Shown: positions 39,060-48,404 of the stretch, piece after piece | How positions within the stretch are numbered: the stretch's first letter is position 1 | Layout of the letters: each line of letters opens with the position of its first letter | Source: Wagnerdoeblera intermedia | GTDB taxonomy: Bacteria > Pseudomonadota > Alphaproteobacteria > Rhodobacterales > Rhodobacteraceae | DNA length: 64,000 bases | Assembly (NCBI RefSeq): GCF_042647465.1 | Contig: NZ_JBHRVN010000004.1 | Reading direction: 5' to 3' (one strand) | Notes under the pieces: model-generated | What the model saw: only the letters and a program-made list of their open reading frames with translations | What the model was told of the DNA's origin: nothing | Database searches by the model: none | Position numbers and translations under genes: made by a program

Positions 39060-41450
39060 ATGCCCCAGTCGCCCGAGACCTCTCACGACCCTCGCACCGG
39101 ATTGGACCGTCCCCCGTCCGGAAATGGCGGTCCCGATTTGCTTCACTTCGCTGCCGGCCTGCTGATCGCGGCTCTGCTGATCACCGGCCTTTATGTCGGC
39201 CGGGACGTTCTGATCCCGCTTGCGGTGGCTGTCCTCATCAGCTTTGCGCTGTCCCCTCTGGTCAGCTGGCTGGTCCGGATCGGCGTGCAGCGGGTCATCG
39301 CGGTAATTATGGTGCTGCTCACGGTCTTTTTGCTGCTGGGGGGCCTTGGGGTTCTGCTTGGCTCACAGTTGAGGGGCCTCGCGCAGGAACTTCCGACTTA
39401 TCAGGAGACCATTCGCGAAAAGGTCTCAAATCTTTCGCAGCAGATGCGCGGGCCCGGGATCCTCGACGGCGCGATGCGCACCGTTGATACCCTGCAAAAA
39501 GAGGTCGATCAGGCGGTTGAAAACGAGGAGGAGCCCCTGCCGAAAGTACAGGTTGTTCCGCCCCCCGTCTCTCCTTTTGAAACGGCGGTCGCCTGGCTCG
39601 CCCCCGCGCTGGAGCCTTTGGCAACTGCCGGTATCGTCATTGTCTTTGTATTCTTGATTTTGCTAGATAATTCCGACCTTCGGGACCGCCTGCTGCGCAT
39701 TCTGGGCGGCAATCTTCACCGGGCCACCGATGCGCTGGAAGAAGCCGGGTCCCGCATCTCGCGCTACCTTCTGATGCAACTGCTGGTGAACGTCAGCTAC
39801 GGCATCCCGATGGCACTGGGGCTGTGGCTGATCGGCGTTCCCGGCTGGATCCTCTGGGGCTCACTCGCCGCAGTCATGCGGTTCATCCCCTATGTCGGGC
39901 CGATGCTTTCCGCGATTTTCCCGCTCAGCCTGGCCTTTGCCGTCGATCCGAGCTGGGAAATGGTTCTCTGGACCCTGGCGCTTATCCTGCTTCTCGAACT
40001 TATCAGCAACAATATCATTGAGCCGCTGCTTTACGGCACCTCGACCGGCCTGTCGGCCCTGTCGCTGATCGCCGCTGCCACCTTCTGGACGGCGCTTTGG
40101 GGACCGGTCGGGCTGATTCTGTCCACGCCTCTGACGGTCTGTCTTCTGGTTCTGGGGCGAAATCTGCCACAGTTAAGTTTCCTTGAAACGATCCTCGGCT
40201 CGGCCCCCGCGCTTGATCCGCCAACCAGGATTTATCAACGGTTGCTCGCCGATGACGCGGACGAGGCCATCGCCATCTCCAGCGCAGAGATCGAGGCTAC
40301 CTCGGTGACGGAGTTCTACAACGACACCGGCATCGAAGTGCTGCGCCGCGTCAGTCAGGATTTCTCGCTTTATGCCCGTGCGGAACATCGGTTGCGCGTC
40401 GCCAATGGCATGGATCTGATGCTCGACGATCTGCGCGAAGACTACCCTCCGCCCGCACCGCCGTCGGGACAGCCTCTGGTCGCCGCGGTCGGGGGACGGT
40501 GGGAAATCGACGCCGTGGCCTGCGAAATGCTGGCCCATGCCCTGGCCTTCGACGGCATTCTCGCAGAGCAGCGCCCGGCAGGCGTGGTGACCAGCCGCTA
40601 TGTTGAGAAGCTGAACCTTGACAGCGTTGAGATCATTCTTCTGAGCTATTTCAGCGCCGATCCGGCGGGAACTGCGCGGAATTTCTGCCGCCGTCTGCGC
40701 CATCGCTGGCCCGGCGTGCGGATCGTCCTTGCACTCTGGAACGTGCCGCCGACTGTCCTTGAGGACCTCAAAGCCGAAGATCTCGGAGCGGATGAGATTG
40801 TCACCTCGATGACCGAGGCGCGGCTGCGCATCGCGCGCATGCTCGATAAAGGGGAAGTTCCCGAGATCCGGACGGCTCAGGCACCTGAGGATGACAGCGA
40901 GCGGGTCACGGCACTGCGCGAAACCATGGTGTTGCAGGGCCACATGCGTGAGGAGCTCGATGCCCTGGCGAAACGGGCCGCGGACGTCTTTGACGTACCC
41001 TTCGCGGTCATTTCCGCGATCGACGAAGAGCAGGAATATATCGTCGGTCAAAGCATGGAATTACCGGGCCGCCGCACCGGTGACGGCACCGATATGATCA
41101 CCATGCCGCGCAGCGACGCCATCTGCGATCATGTGGTCTCTGCGGGAGAGGCTCTGGTCGTGCCTGACACCGATCGCGATCCGCGCTTCAGCGACCATCC
41201 GGCGATCCGGCTTTGGAACACGCGCTTCTACGCAGGCGTTCCGGTCCAGACCCCGGATGGCCACGTCCTCGGCGCGCTCTGCCTGTTGGATACGAGCCCG
41301 CGAAAGCTCACTGAGGATGAGATTGAACTGCTCGGTGAACTGGCGGCTGACGTGGCCAGCGCCATTACCGGGGAGGAAACCGAAGCACCCGAGCTCCGTG
41401 GCAGGGCAGAAAATGGTTCAATGACACTGGGCCAGAGGGTGCCGGACTAA
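39060..41450 (+). CDS. AI-2E-type transporter fused to a receiver/B12-like region and a GAF domain
   Basis: This ~796-residue protein starts at ATG 39060 or 39051. Residues about 25-385 form an AI-2E (PerM/YdiK-type) membrane domain with about seven helices and family motifs SLAAVMRFIPYVGPMLSAIFP and LILLLELISNNIIEPLLYG. About 470-600 is soluble and looks B12-binding/response-regulator-like (AVGGRWEIDAVACEMLAHAL, LSYFSADPAGTARNFCRRLR). About 630-775 is a GAF domain (FDVPFAVISAIDEEQEYIVG, NTRFYAGVPVQTPDGHVLGA). AI-2E proteins usually stop near residue 360, so the sensory extension is unusual. The transported substrate is unknown. Confidence 0.85.
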   Translation: MPQSPETSHDPRTGLDRPPSGNGGPDLLHFAAGLLIAALLITGLYVGRDVLIPLAVAVLISFALSPLVSWLVRIGVQRVIAVIMVLLTVFLLLGGLGVLLGSQLRGLAQELPTYQETIREKVSNLSQQMRGPGILDGAMRTVDTLQKEVDQAVENEEEPLPKVQVVPPPVSPFETAVAWLAPALEPLATAGIVIVFVFLILLDNSDLRDRLLRILGGNLHRATDALEEAGSRISRYLLMQLLVNVSYGIPMALGLWLIGVPGWILWGSLAAVMRFIPYVGPMLSAIFPLSLAFAVDPSWEMVLWTLALILLLELISNNIIEPLLYGTSTGLSALSLIAAATFWTALWGPVGLILSTPLTVCLLVLGRNLPQLSFLETILGSAPALDPPTRIYQRLLADDADEAIAISSAEIEATSVTEFYNDTGIEVLRRVSQDFSLYARAEHRLRVANGMDLMLDDLREDYPPPAPPSGQPLVAAVGGRWEIDAVACEMLAHALAFDGILAEQRPAGVVTSRYVEKLNLDSVEIILLSYFSADPAGTARNFCRRLRHRWPGVRIVLALWNVPPTVLEDLKAEDLGADEIVTSMTEARLRIARMLDKGEVPEIRTAQAPEDDSERVTALRETMVLQGHMREELDALAKRAADVFDVPFAVISAIDEEQEYIVGQSMELPGRRTGDGTDMITMPRSDAICDHVVSAGEALVVPDTDRDPRFSDHPAIRLWNTRFYAGVPVQTPDGHVLGALCLLDTSPRKLTEDEIELLGELAADVASAITGEETEAPELRGRAENGSMTLGQRVPD

Positions 41451-42570
41451 TCTGCAATCATTAAAGGACTGCAAGTAAGTTTACGATCATTATCTTACCA
41501 GAATGATCATACTATAGACGTAGAAAATTACTTCGCCGCTGCGTCATTTTTCAATCGACGAGGCTCAGATCGGATGTCTGATCCTCGTCGAAATCCCCCC
41601 CCCATTGACCTATCCATCAACCTGCACTGCAGCGATCGCAGTTGCGGCTGATCCCGGTTGCATGAGTCCCTTCGGGCAAAATTCTTCATTTTTGCACATT
41701 GCCGGGATCAATCGGGCAGCGCGAAATCGGAGAGTTTCAGCCGTCACCCGAAGCAGATTTGACTCCCTTCCCTTCGCAAATGCTGGCAGCCAGTTCTGGA
41801 AAGGCTTTGAACTGAACCTGCTCAGCACACCGCAGATGCCAGCCCGGTCGTTCACAGCCGCCTCAACAGATCACGAGGCACCAGAATCGAGGGGCCAGAG
41901 AAGCCCGGTCAAACGCTTTCGATCCGCGAACCGCCTGGCTGAACCAGATGCTACCACCTGCTCCGAAAGCAAAAATCTCTAAGAAAGCTTACGAAATTAT
42001 CCGCCTGCGATTTCAGATGCTCTGATCACTGCAGATAAGGCGGCGCAACTGACAGTGCTGGCATTGACGCCCGGTCAACTCGAATCACATCAGCTGAAGA
42101 AGCCCGCTGGCGCAGCCCATGAGTGCGCCTCTAACAACTCAGATATCGAAGGGCTGTCGTGGCAGGGGAGCGTAGCCATTCCTTCCCCAGCCAAATTCCA
42201 TAGCTTCATTCAGCGGGACGCGCCCTCACGCTGCGAATTAAGAAGTCCGCCTTCCGAAAGGCGGCTGTTCGCGCGGCGTCTGGCTGCATCTCACCTATTC
42301 ACCGGCAAAACGAACAAGCCCCAAAACCTTACGGCCCGCGTAACTTCAGGCGCTGCGGAGGCTGGTCAGGCACGCTGCGCGACGCCACCGCAGAGAGACG
42401 ACCCTCAAATATGAGCTTCGCCCATGTCTGCGGGCAGCAAGACAGACAGGGTCATCGGAGATGACATAAATACAAGTGTTATTCATACAACTTAAATAAT
42501 AAGCATAAGGCTGATAATCTTCAATAAATCCAGATTTATTGCCTGCCCCCCCCAAAGCCCTCAGCGCAAC
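41451..42570. other. Gene-poor region, 1.1 kb
   Basis: I find no convincing gene here. Two overlapping open frames on opposite strands (about 41605-41982 plus, 41610-41855 minus) and one at 42055-42414 lack a good ribosome site or recognisable family. The minus frame ends …NEEFCPKGLMQPGSAATAIA, which could be a degraded protein fragment. The segment is less GC-rich at both ends (AT-rich stretches near 41460-41560 and 42460-42540) and contains C9 (41595-41603) and C8 (42546-42553) tracts. It may be decayed mobile DNA. Confidence 0.5.
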
Positions 42571-42599
42571 AAAAAACCGCAGCCCTTTCGGACTGCGGT
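42571..42599 (-). terminator. Terminator after the zinc-finger gene
   Basis: On the minus strand arms ACCGCAG and CTGCGGT (42593-42599 with 42576-42582) are followed by TTTTTT. It lies about 30 bases past the stop at 42629. Confidence 0.75.
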
Positions 42600-42628
42600 C
42601 GGCGGATCTGTGATCTGTTCAGGTCAGA

Positions 42629-42820
42629 TCAGTGATGCCCGGCGGGGCCATCCAGGATGTAGCGCTTGTCGCAATAGGGGCATTCAACCCAGCCCTCTTC
42701 CCCGATTGCCAGCCAGACGCGCGGATGGCCGAGCGCGCCCTCGCCGCCGTCACAGGCGACTTTCGACTGCATGACATGTTGCGTTTCCGGTGCTTGGTGG
42801 TCGGGCTGCGGGGCGGACAT
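42629..42820 (-). CDS. Zinc-finger (zf-CHCC) small protein
   Basis: This 63-residue protein starts at ATG 42820 (MSAPQPDHQAPETQ; a start at 42853 would add 11 residues). It has a Cys/His metal site: VACDGGEGALGHPRVWLAI with EEGWVECPYCDKRYIL, matching the zf-CHCC family related to the NDUFS6 subunit of complex I. Such proteins are common in alphaproteobacteria as stand-alone genes. It is followed by a strong terminator. Confidence 0.8.
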   Translation of the reverse strand: MSAPQPDHQAPETQHVMQSKVACDGGEGALGHPRVWLAIGEEGWVECPYCDKRYILDGPAGHH

Positions 42821-42886
42821 CCGGCTCTCCTGAGATGGCGTATTGTCGCACATTACCCCGGCAGCCGCTGCCGGGGCAAGGCAGCT

Positions 42887-43936
42887 TCAGACGGCTCCGG
42901 CGCGAAGCAGCATTCCGAAAAGATCACGCGGATCGTCAGGGTCTGCCAGCATATCGAGAAGGTCACACTCCGCACCCGCCCGAACCTGATTAAGGACATA
43001 GCGCAGCGCACTGAAATCCTCGATCGCGAAGCCGACGCTGTCGAACAGGGTAATCCCGGCAGGATCCCTGCGTCCCTCTGCCCGGCCGGCGACGACCTGC
43101 CAGAGTTCGGTCACCGGATGATCGGCCTCAAGCGCCTGAATCTCCCCCTCGATCCGGGTCTGCGGCGGATATTCGACGAAGATTGAGGAGCGCAGAAGGA
43201 TGTCACGGTGCAGTTCGGTTTTGCCAGGGCAGTCACCGCCCACCGCGTTCAGATGAACGCCGGCCCCGACCATATTGTCAGTCAGGATCGTGGCATATTG
43301 CTTATCGGCGGTGCAGGTCGTGATGATCTGCGCTCCCTGAACCGCCTCTTCCGCCGTAGCGCAGAGCACCAAGCTAAGTCCTTGATTGCGAAGGTTCTCT
43401 GCGCATTTCCGCGTGGCGGCGGGATCAATATCGTAGAGCCGAATCTCTGTGATGCCGCAGAGCGTCTGAAAGGCCATGGCCTGAAATTCGGCCTGGGCCC
43501 CATTGCCGATGATCGCCATGCAGCGGGCATCGCGCGGCGCGAGATACTTTGCCGCCAGGGCCGAGGTGGCCGCCGTCCGCAGCGCGGTCAGCAGGGTCAT
43601 CTCAGACAGAAGGATCGGATAACCCGTTGCCACATCGGCCAAAAGCCCAAAGGCTGTAACGGTTTGCAGGCCCTGATGCGTATTGCCGGGATGCCCGTTC
43701 ACATATTTGAACCCGTAGCTTTCCCCATCTGAGGTGGGCATCAGTTCAATCACGCCGATGTCAGAATGTGAGGCCACCCGGGGCGTTTTGTCGAACATCT
43801 CCCAGCGGCGGAAGTCGGCTTCAATCTCATCCGCAAGGCCGCGCAGCATGGGCTTCAACCCGATGCGGCCGATCAGGGACATCATCTGCGCCACGCTCAC
43901 AAAGGGAACGAGAGCGCGGTCGGAAGGCGCGGTCAT
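42887..43936 (-). CDS. Ornithine cyclodeaminase
   Basis: This 349-residue member of the OCD/mu-crystallin family has GESYGFKYVNGHPGN (substrate site), LTALRTAATSALAAKYLAPR and the NAD-binding loop MAIIGNGAQAEFQAMAF. It would convert ornithine to proline and ammonia. It lies nine bases after arginase, so the pair would degrade arginine to ornithine and then proline. The divergent Lrp gene is a likely regulator. Confidence 0.88.
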   Translation of the reverse strand: MTAPSDRALVPFVSVAQMMSLIGRIGLKPMLRGLADEIEADFRRWEMFDKTPRVASHSDIGVIELMPTSDGESYGFKYVNGHPGNTHQGLQTVTAFGLLADVATGYPILLSEMTLLTALRTAATSALAAKYLAPRDARCMAIIGNGAQAEFQAMAFQTLCGITEIRLYDIDPAATRKCAENLRNQGLSLVLCATAEEAVQGAQIITTCTADKQYATILTDNMVGAGVHLNAVGGDCPGKTELHRDILLRSSIFVEYPPQTRIEGEIQALEADHPVTELWQVVAGRAEGRRDPAGITLFDSVGFAIEDFSALRYVLNQVRAGAECDLLDMLADPDDPRDLFGMLLRAGAV

Positions 43937-43945
43937 GAAAAATCC

Positions 43946-44872
43946 TCAGGAATAACTGCGGGTGGGACGGTCGAAGACCTTCCGCCCCATGAGGGATGCG
44001 ACAAGATCAACCATCAGCTTCGCAGTGCGGCCCCGTTCATCAAGGAAGGGGTTCAGCTCAACCAGATCCAGCGACGTCACCAGACCGCTGTCGCACAGAC
44101 GCTCCATCACCAGATGCGCCTCACGAAACGTCGTGCCCCCCGGCACGGTGGTCCCCACCGCCGGAGCGATCGACGGGTCGAGGAAATCGACATCAAGGCT
44201 GACATGCAGCATGCCGCCCGCTTCGGCCACCCGGTTGAGGAAAGCGGTCAGCGGGGCGACGATTCCCTGTTCATCCAGAACGCGCATGTCATTGATTGCA
44301 ATATCATGTTGCTGCAAAGCCGCATGCTCTGCCGGGTCAACCGAGCGTATCCCGAAGAGGCAGATACGCTCTGCCGGAAGCGGGGCTGGAAAGGCCGGAA
44401 AGGCCTCAAACCCGTCGCGGCCGGCGATATATGCGACCGGCGTGCCGTGCAGATTGCCCGAAGTGGTGGTCCTGGGCGTGTGAAAATCGGAATGCGCATC
44501 GAGCCAGAGAAGAAAAAGCGGTCGCCCCTGCTCATCGGCGTATTTCGCGGCCCCCGCGACCGTGCCAAGCGCAAGCGAGTGATCGCCCCCGAGCGTAATC
44601 GGCATGCCGCCGTCCTTCAGAACCGCCTCGACCGCCCGCGACAGCGCCGCCGTCCAGGCAACGGTCTGCGGCAGCTGATCAATCGCCGGATTCTCCGAGC
44701 GCACCTCCGGCAGCGGATCCATCGCCACGTCGCCGCGGTCCGACACCGGATGTCCCAAGTCCTGCAGGGCACGCGCGATCCCCGCAACGCGATAGGCTGC
44801 CGGCCCCATCAGGCAACCCGGCTGACGCTGACCGGAATCGACCGGCGCTCCGATAAGGATTTTTTCCTGCAT
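43946..44872 (-). CDS. Arginase
   Basis: This ~308-residue enzyme starts at ATG 44872 (MQEKILIGAPVDSGQRQPG). The manganese ligands are visible: GGDHSLALG, LWLDAHSDFHTP and HVSLDVDFLDPSIAPAVGT. It hydrolyses arginine to ornithine and urea and shares a transcript with the ornithine cyclodeaminase. The promoter must lie in 44873-44980, shared with the Lrp gene. Confidence 0.92.
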   Translation of the reverse strand: MQEKILIGAPVDSGQRQPGCLMGPAAYRVAGIARALQDLGHPVSDRGDVAMDPLPEVRSENPAIDQLPQTVAWTAALSRAVEAVLKDGGMPITLGGDHSLALGTVAGAAKYADEQGRPLFLLWLDAHSDFHTPRTTTSGNLHGTPVAYIAGRDGFEAFPAFPAPLPAERICLFGIRSVDPAEHAALQQHDIAINDMRVLDEQGIVAPLTAFLNRVAEAGGMLHVSLDVDFLDPSIAPAVGTTVPGGTTFREAHLVMERLCDSGLVTSLDLVELNPFLDERGRTAKLMVDLVASLMGRKVFDRPTRSYS

Positions 44873-44980
44873 AAGCCTCTCCATTTTCTCCAGAGTGCAG
44901 GCTGAAACTGGCGGTCGATAGCCACATTGGAGTATAGATTTTTTCTGAACCTCTCAGTTTGCTCCATCAGGATGTTCAAT

Positions 44981-45418
44981 ATGGACAGCACCGATCAGAA
45001 GATCCTTGCAGAGCTGCGCCGTGACGGCCGCGCGTCTCTGTCCGATCTCGCCGCCCGACTGTCGCTGAGCCGCGCCACTTTGCGTCAGAGGATTGAACGG
45101 ATGAGCAGCCGCGGAGACATCGCAGGCTTCACCGTTCTGACGCGCCATGAGGTGACGGAAGCCCCCGTGCGCGCTCTGATGATGATCGGCATTGAGGGGC
45201 GCGGAGGGGCGCGCATTCTCGCCCGGCTGTCGGGTCTGCCGCATATTCAGGCGGTCCATTCGACCAACGGCACCTGGGATATCATCGCCGAAATCGGCGC
45301 CGCGACCCTGCAGGAGCTGGATGACGTCATCCATCGCGTGCGCGAGATTGAGGGAATCATCCGCTCAGAGACCAATCTTTTGCTGACCACCCGCCGCGGC
45401 CCGTCACGTTTGACGTAA
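44981..45418 (+). CDS. Lrp/AsnC-family transcriptional regulator
   Basis: This ~145-residue protein starts MDSTDQKILAELRRDGRASL (ATG 44981; 44972 possible). The winged HTH has SDLAARLSLSRATLRQRIER and the AsnC ligand domain has ILARLSGLPHIQAVHSTNGT. It is divergent from arginase-ornithine cyclodeaminase, the usual position for an arginine- or ornithine-responsive activator. The ligand is inferred from context. Confidence 0.9.
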   Translation: MDSTDQKILAELRRDGRASLSDLAARLSLSRATLRQRIERMSSRGDIAGFTVLTRHEVTEAPVRALMMIGIEGRGGARILARLSGLPHIQAVHSTNGTWDIIAEIGAATLQELDDVIHRVREIEGIIRSETNLLLTTRRGPSRLT

Positions 45419-45505
45419 TTTCCCTGCGTTCTCAGCAAATTCCTGCCCCTCAGCCCCTTGCTCCCTGCCGCGGACCAGGGTAAATCCTCACTTACTCTGA
45501 GCAAC

Positions 45506-45579
45506 GGCGGGTTGGCGGAGAGGTTACGCAGCGGATTGCAAATCCGTGAAGACCGGTTCGATTCCGGTACCCGCCTCCA
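45506..45579 (+). tRNA. tRNA-Cys (GCA)
   Basis: This 74-nt tRNA begins GGCGGGTTGGC, has anticodon GCA in loop TTGCAAA, T-arm CCGGTTCGATTCCGG and an encoded CCA (45577-45579). A direct repeat and IS debris follow. Confidence 0.95.
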
Positions 45580-45613
45580 ATACCTTCAATGATTTAGCAA
45601 GCATGGCCCACCC

Positions 45614-45637
45614 GAGGGTATCACTGAGGGTATCAGG
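45614..45637 (+). repeat. Direct repeat downstream of tRNA-Cys
   Basis: GAGGGTATCACT is immediately followed by GAGGGTATCAGG. Short repeats of this kind just past a tRNA gene can be left by a tRNA-targeting integrase, but no integrase gene is present. The rest of 45580-45787 shows no gene. Confidence 0.4.
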
Positions 45638-45787
45638 TTTATGTTCTATACTCGTTCCGTTCATTGCCGTTTCTCCCTTGCTTGACGCGCGCGCATCTCT
45701 TGCCGAGGGCGCTGATGATGTAACCGCCCCCCCGACGGCATCGGATGTGCCAAGGTGGGATCGTCATAATCCATTAGGGAGGCGGTC

Positions 45788-45907
45788 ATGTCGGAGATTA
45801 CAACAATCGGCCTGGATCTGGCAAAGAATGTGTTCCAGCTTCATGGCGCTGATGGGTCTGGAAAGGCTGTTCTGCGCAAGAAGCTGCGGCGTGATCAGGT
45901 TCTGGTC
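45788..45907 (+). pseudogene. IS1111-type transposase, N-terminal stub
   Basis: The first 40 codons encode MSEITTIGLDLAKNVFQLHG and VLRKKLRRDQVLV, closely similar to the start of the intact IS1111-type transposase at 4027-5031. The sequence is then cut by the left end of IS21 at 45908; the frame stops at TGA inside the IS21 end (45913). The remaining ~290 codons are not present on the other side of the IS21. Confidence 0.88.
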
Positions 45908-46018
45908 TGTTGATTGCCGCTTAGAACTGACCCATTTGGGGCGATAATTTCCATTGAGATTTGACCCATGTGACCCTCCCCCCGCGCAGTGAGCGAGGGG
46001 GGCTTCGGAGTGATCCAC

Positions 46019-47548
46019 ATGGGACTATTGAACGTCATTCGTAAGATGCGCCTGCGTGACGGGCTGCCGATCCGGGAGATCGCGCGTCGAACGGGCCTGT
46101 CGCGTAACACGATCCGTAAACATTTAAGATCGGGCACGATTGAACCCGAGTTTTCCACTCCTGAGCGGCCGAGCAAGCTGGATGCTTTTGCAGAGAAGCT
46201 TGCTGGCTGGCTCAAGAGCGAAGCCGCCAAGCCCCGTAAGCAACGTCGAACCCTCAAGAGGATGCACGCTGACCTTGTGACGCTGGGCTTTACGGGGTCT
46301 TACAATCGTGTTGCGGCGTTTGCCCGAGACTGGCGTGCTGAACGCCAACGCCAAGAGAACACGACAGGGCGTGGGACTTTCGTTCCCCTGGCCTTTCGGG
46401 CTGGGGAAGCATTCCAGTTTGACTGGAGCGAGGACTATGCCGTCCTGGGCAACGCCCGGGTGAAGCTCCAGCTTGCCCATATCAAGCTCTCGCATAGCCG
46501 GGCCTTTCTGGTCAGGGCGTATCTTCTTCAGACCCATGAGATGCTGTTTGACGCACACTGGCATGGCTTCCGGGTCTTCGGCGGCGTCCCTGAGCGTGGG
46601 ATCTACGACAATATGCGCACGGCCGTTGATCGGGTCGGGCGGGGCAAAGAGCGGCAGATCAACATCCGCTTTCTGGCCATGGCCAACCATTATGTTTTTG
46701 AGCCGGAGTTCTGCAATCCGGCGGCTGGTTGGGAGAAGGGGCAGGTTGAGAAGAATGTGCGCGATACCCGACATCAAATCCTGTCCGTGATGCCGTCCTT
46801 TCCGGATCTGGATGCGCTGAACATCTGGCTGGAGCAGCGCTGTATCGAGCTCTGGGCTGAGACAAACCATGGCATGCTTTGCGGCACCATTGCTGAGATC
46901 TGGGCAGACGAGCGAGCTGCCCTGATGCCCCTCCCGCCGGCTTTTGATGGCTTTATCGAATTGAGCAAGCGTGTCTCGCCAACCTGCCTGATCACCTTCG
47001 ACCGTAACCGCTACAGTGTCCCGGCATCCTTCGCGAACCGCCCGGTAAGCGTAAGGGTTTATCCTGACCGGCTGAGGATTGTGGCCGAGGGTAAAATCCT
47101 GTGTGAGCACATGCGGATTATCCAACGCAATCACAGACTTCCTCCCAGAACCATCTATGACTGGCGGCATTATCTGGCCGTCCTGCAACGTAAGCCCGGC
47201 GCTCTTCGCAATGGAGCGCCGTTCATGGAGTGCCCGAAAGCCTTCCGCCAGCTGCAGGAACATCTTCTGCGCAAGCCTGGCGGTGACAGGGAGATGGTCG
47301 ATATCCTCTCCCTGGTTATGCATCATGATGAGCAGGCAGTTCTGGCTGCCGTTGAGCAGGCACTGGCGGAGGGAGTTCCGACGAAGACCCATGTGCTGAA
47401 CATCCTGCACCGCATCGTTGACAGGAAAGGCCCGCTTGAGCCTCTGGAAACGCCTCAAGCGCTGAACCTGCGCAGGGAGCCTAAAGCAAATGTCGAACGC
47501 TACGATCGGCTGCGCCCGCGGATTGTCGGAGGCCGGCATGCGTCATGA
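46019..47548 (+). CDS. istA: IS21 transposase IstA
   Basis: This ~509-residue protein from ATG 46019 (GTG 45989 also open) has an N-terminal HTH (GLPIREIARRTGLSRNTIRK) and an rve core with FQFDWSEDYAVLG (first Asp), RGIYDNMRTAVDRV (second Asp) and GWEKGQVEKNVRDTRH (Glu). A C-terminal Mu-transposase-like part follows (NRYSVPASFANRPVSVRVYP). It overlaps istB by 11 bases. It appears intact. Confidence 0.93.
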   Translation: MGLLNVIRKMRLRDGLPIREIARRTGLSRNTIRKHLRSGTIEPEFSTPERPSKLDAFAEKLAGWLKSEAAKPRKQRRTLKRMHADLVTLGFTGSYNRVAAFARDWRAERQRQENTTGRGTFVPLAFRAGEAFQFDWSEDYAVLGNARVKLQLAHIKLSHSRAFLVRAYLLQTHEMLFDAHWHGFRVFGGVPERGIYDNMRTAVDRVGRGKERQINIRFLAMANHYVFEPEFCNPAAGWEKGQVEKNVRDTRHQILSVMPSFPDLDALNIWLEQRCIELWAETNHGMLCGTIAEIWADERAALMPLPPAFDGFIELSKRVSPTCLITFDRNRYSVPASFANRPVSVRVYPDRLRIVAEGKILCEHMRIIQRNHRLPPRTIYDWRHYLAVLQRKPGALRNGAPFMECPKAFRQLQEHLLRKPGGDREMVDILSLVMHHDEQAVLAAVEQALAEGVPTKTHVLNILHRIVDRKGPLEPLETPQALNLRREPKANVERYDRLRPRIVGGRHAS

Positions 47549-48332
47549 TCCTGCCAGTGCGGCCGTCGTCATTATGCTCAGGAGCCTCAAGATGCACGGC
47601 ATGGCTCAGGCCGTTGCTGATCTCATTGAGCAAGGGGCGCCTGCCTTTGAGGCGGCCGTGCCGATCCTGTCCCAGCTCCTTAAGGCCGAGCTGGCTGAGC
47701 GCGAGGTAAGGTCCATTGCTTACCACATGAAAGCGGCTCGCTTCCCTGCCTATAAGGATCTGTCAGGCTTTGATTTTGCAGCCAGCGAGATCAACGAGGC
47801 GACAATCCGCACCCTGCATCGCTGCGAGTTTATAGACGGGGCGCATAACATCGTATTGATAGGCGGACCGGGCACGGGGAAAACCCATATCGCCACGGCT
47901 CTGGCAGTGCAGGCAATTGAGCAGCATCGACGTAAGGCCCGCTTCTTCTCAACGATTGAACTCGTAAATGCCCTCGAACAGGAAAAGCTGCGAGGCAAGA
48001 CAGGGCAGATCGCCGAGAGCCTGACCAAGCTGGACCTCGTGATCCTCGACGAGTTGGGCTACCTGCCATTCAGTGCGTCCGGCGGTGCACTCCTCTTCCA
48101 CATGCTCAGCAGGCTCTATGAGAGAACCAGTGTTGTCATCACGACCAATCTGAGCTTCAGCGAATGGGCGACCGTCTTCGGAGACGCTAAGATGACGACC
48201 GCACTTCTCGATCGCCTCACGCACCGCTGCCATATCCTTGAGACCGGCAATGACAGCTTCCGCTTCAAAGCAAGCGCAGCCGCGGCAATCAAAAACAGGA
48301 AGGAGACTGGCCGTCCGTTGACCTCACAGTGA
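47538..48332 (+). CDS. istB: IS21 helper ATPase IstB
   Basis: This ~264-residue AAA+ ATPase starts MRHDPASAAVVIMLRSLKMH at ATG 47538, overlapping the istA stop. It has Walker A GGPGTGKTHIATAL, Walker B LVILDELGYLPFSASGG and a sensor VVITTNLSFSEW. IstB assembles on target DNA and stimulates IstA. It is full length. Confidence 0.93.
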   Translation: MRHDPASAAVVIMLRSLKMHGMAQAVADLIEQGAPAFEAAVPILSQLLKAELAEREVRSIAYHMKAARFPAYKDLSGFDFAASEINEATIRTLHRCEFIDGAHNIVLIGGPGTGKTHIATALAVQAIEQHRRKARFFSTIELVNALEQEKLRGKTGQIAESLTKLDLVILDELGYLPFSASGGALLFHMLSRLYERTSVVITTNLSFSEWATVFGDAKMTTALLDRLTHRCHILETGNDSFRFKASAAAAIKNRKETGRPLTSQ

Positions 48333-48404
48333 ACCCGCAACCATAATCAAAGGTGGGTCACTTCTCGATGGAAATCCCGGGTCAGTTCTGCGCGGAAAAT
48401 CACA

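Larger units (their letters stand above)
45908..48404 (+). mobile_element. IS21-family element without target duplication
   Basis: The element is 2497 bp with ends TGTTGATTGCCGCTTAGAAC (45908) and, inverted, TGTGATTTTCCGCGCAGAAC (48404), both continuing TGACCC. It carries intact istA and istB. The left neighbour is a transposase stub and the right neighbour is the truncated 3' end of flgE. No 4-8 bp target duplication joins the two sides, so the element now marks a deletion or rearrangement junction. Confidence 0.9.

Noticed and set aside
41605..41982. Open frame as a possible small protein
   Set aside because: No ribosome site, no family features and an overlapping frame on the opposite strand; kept only as part of a gene-poor region.
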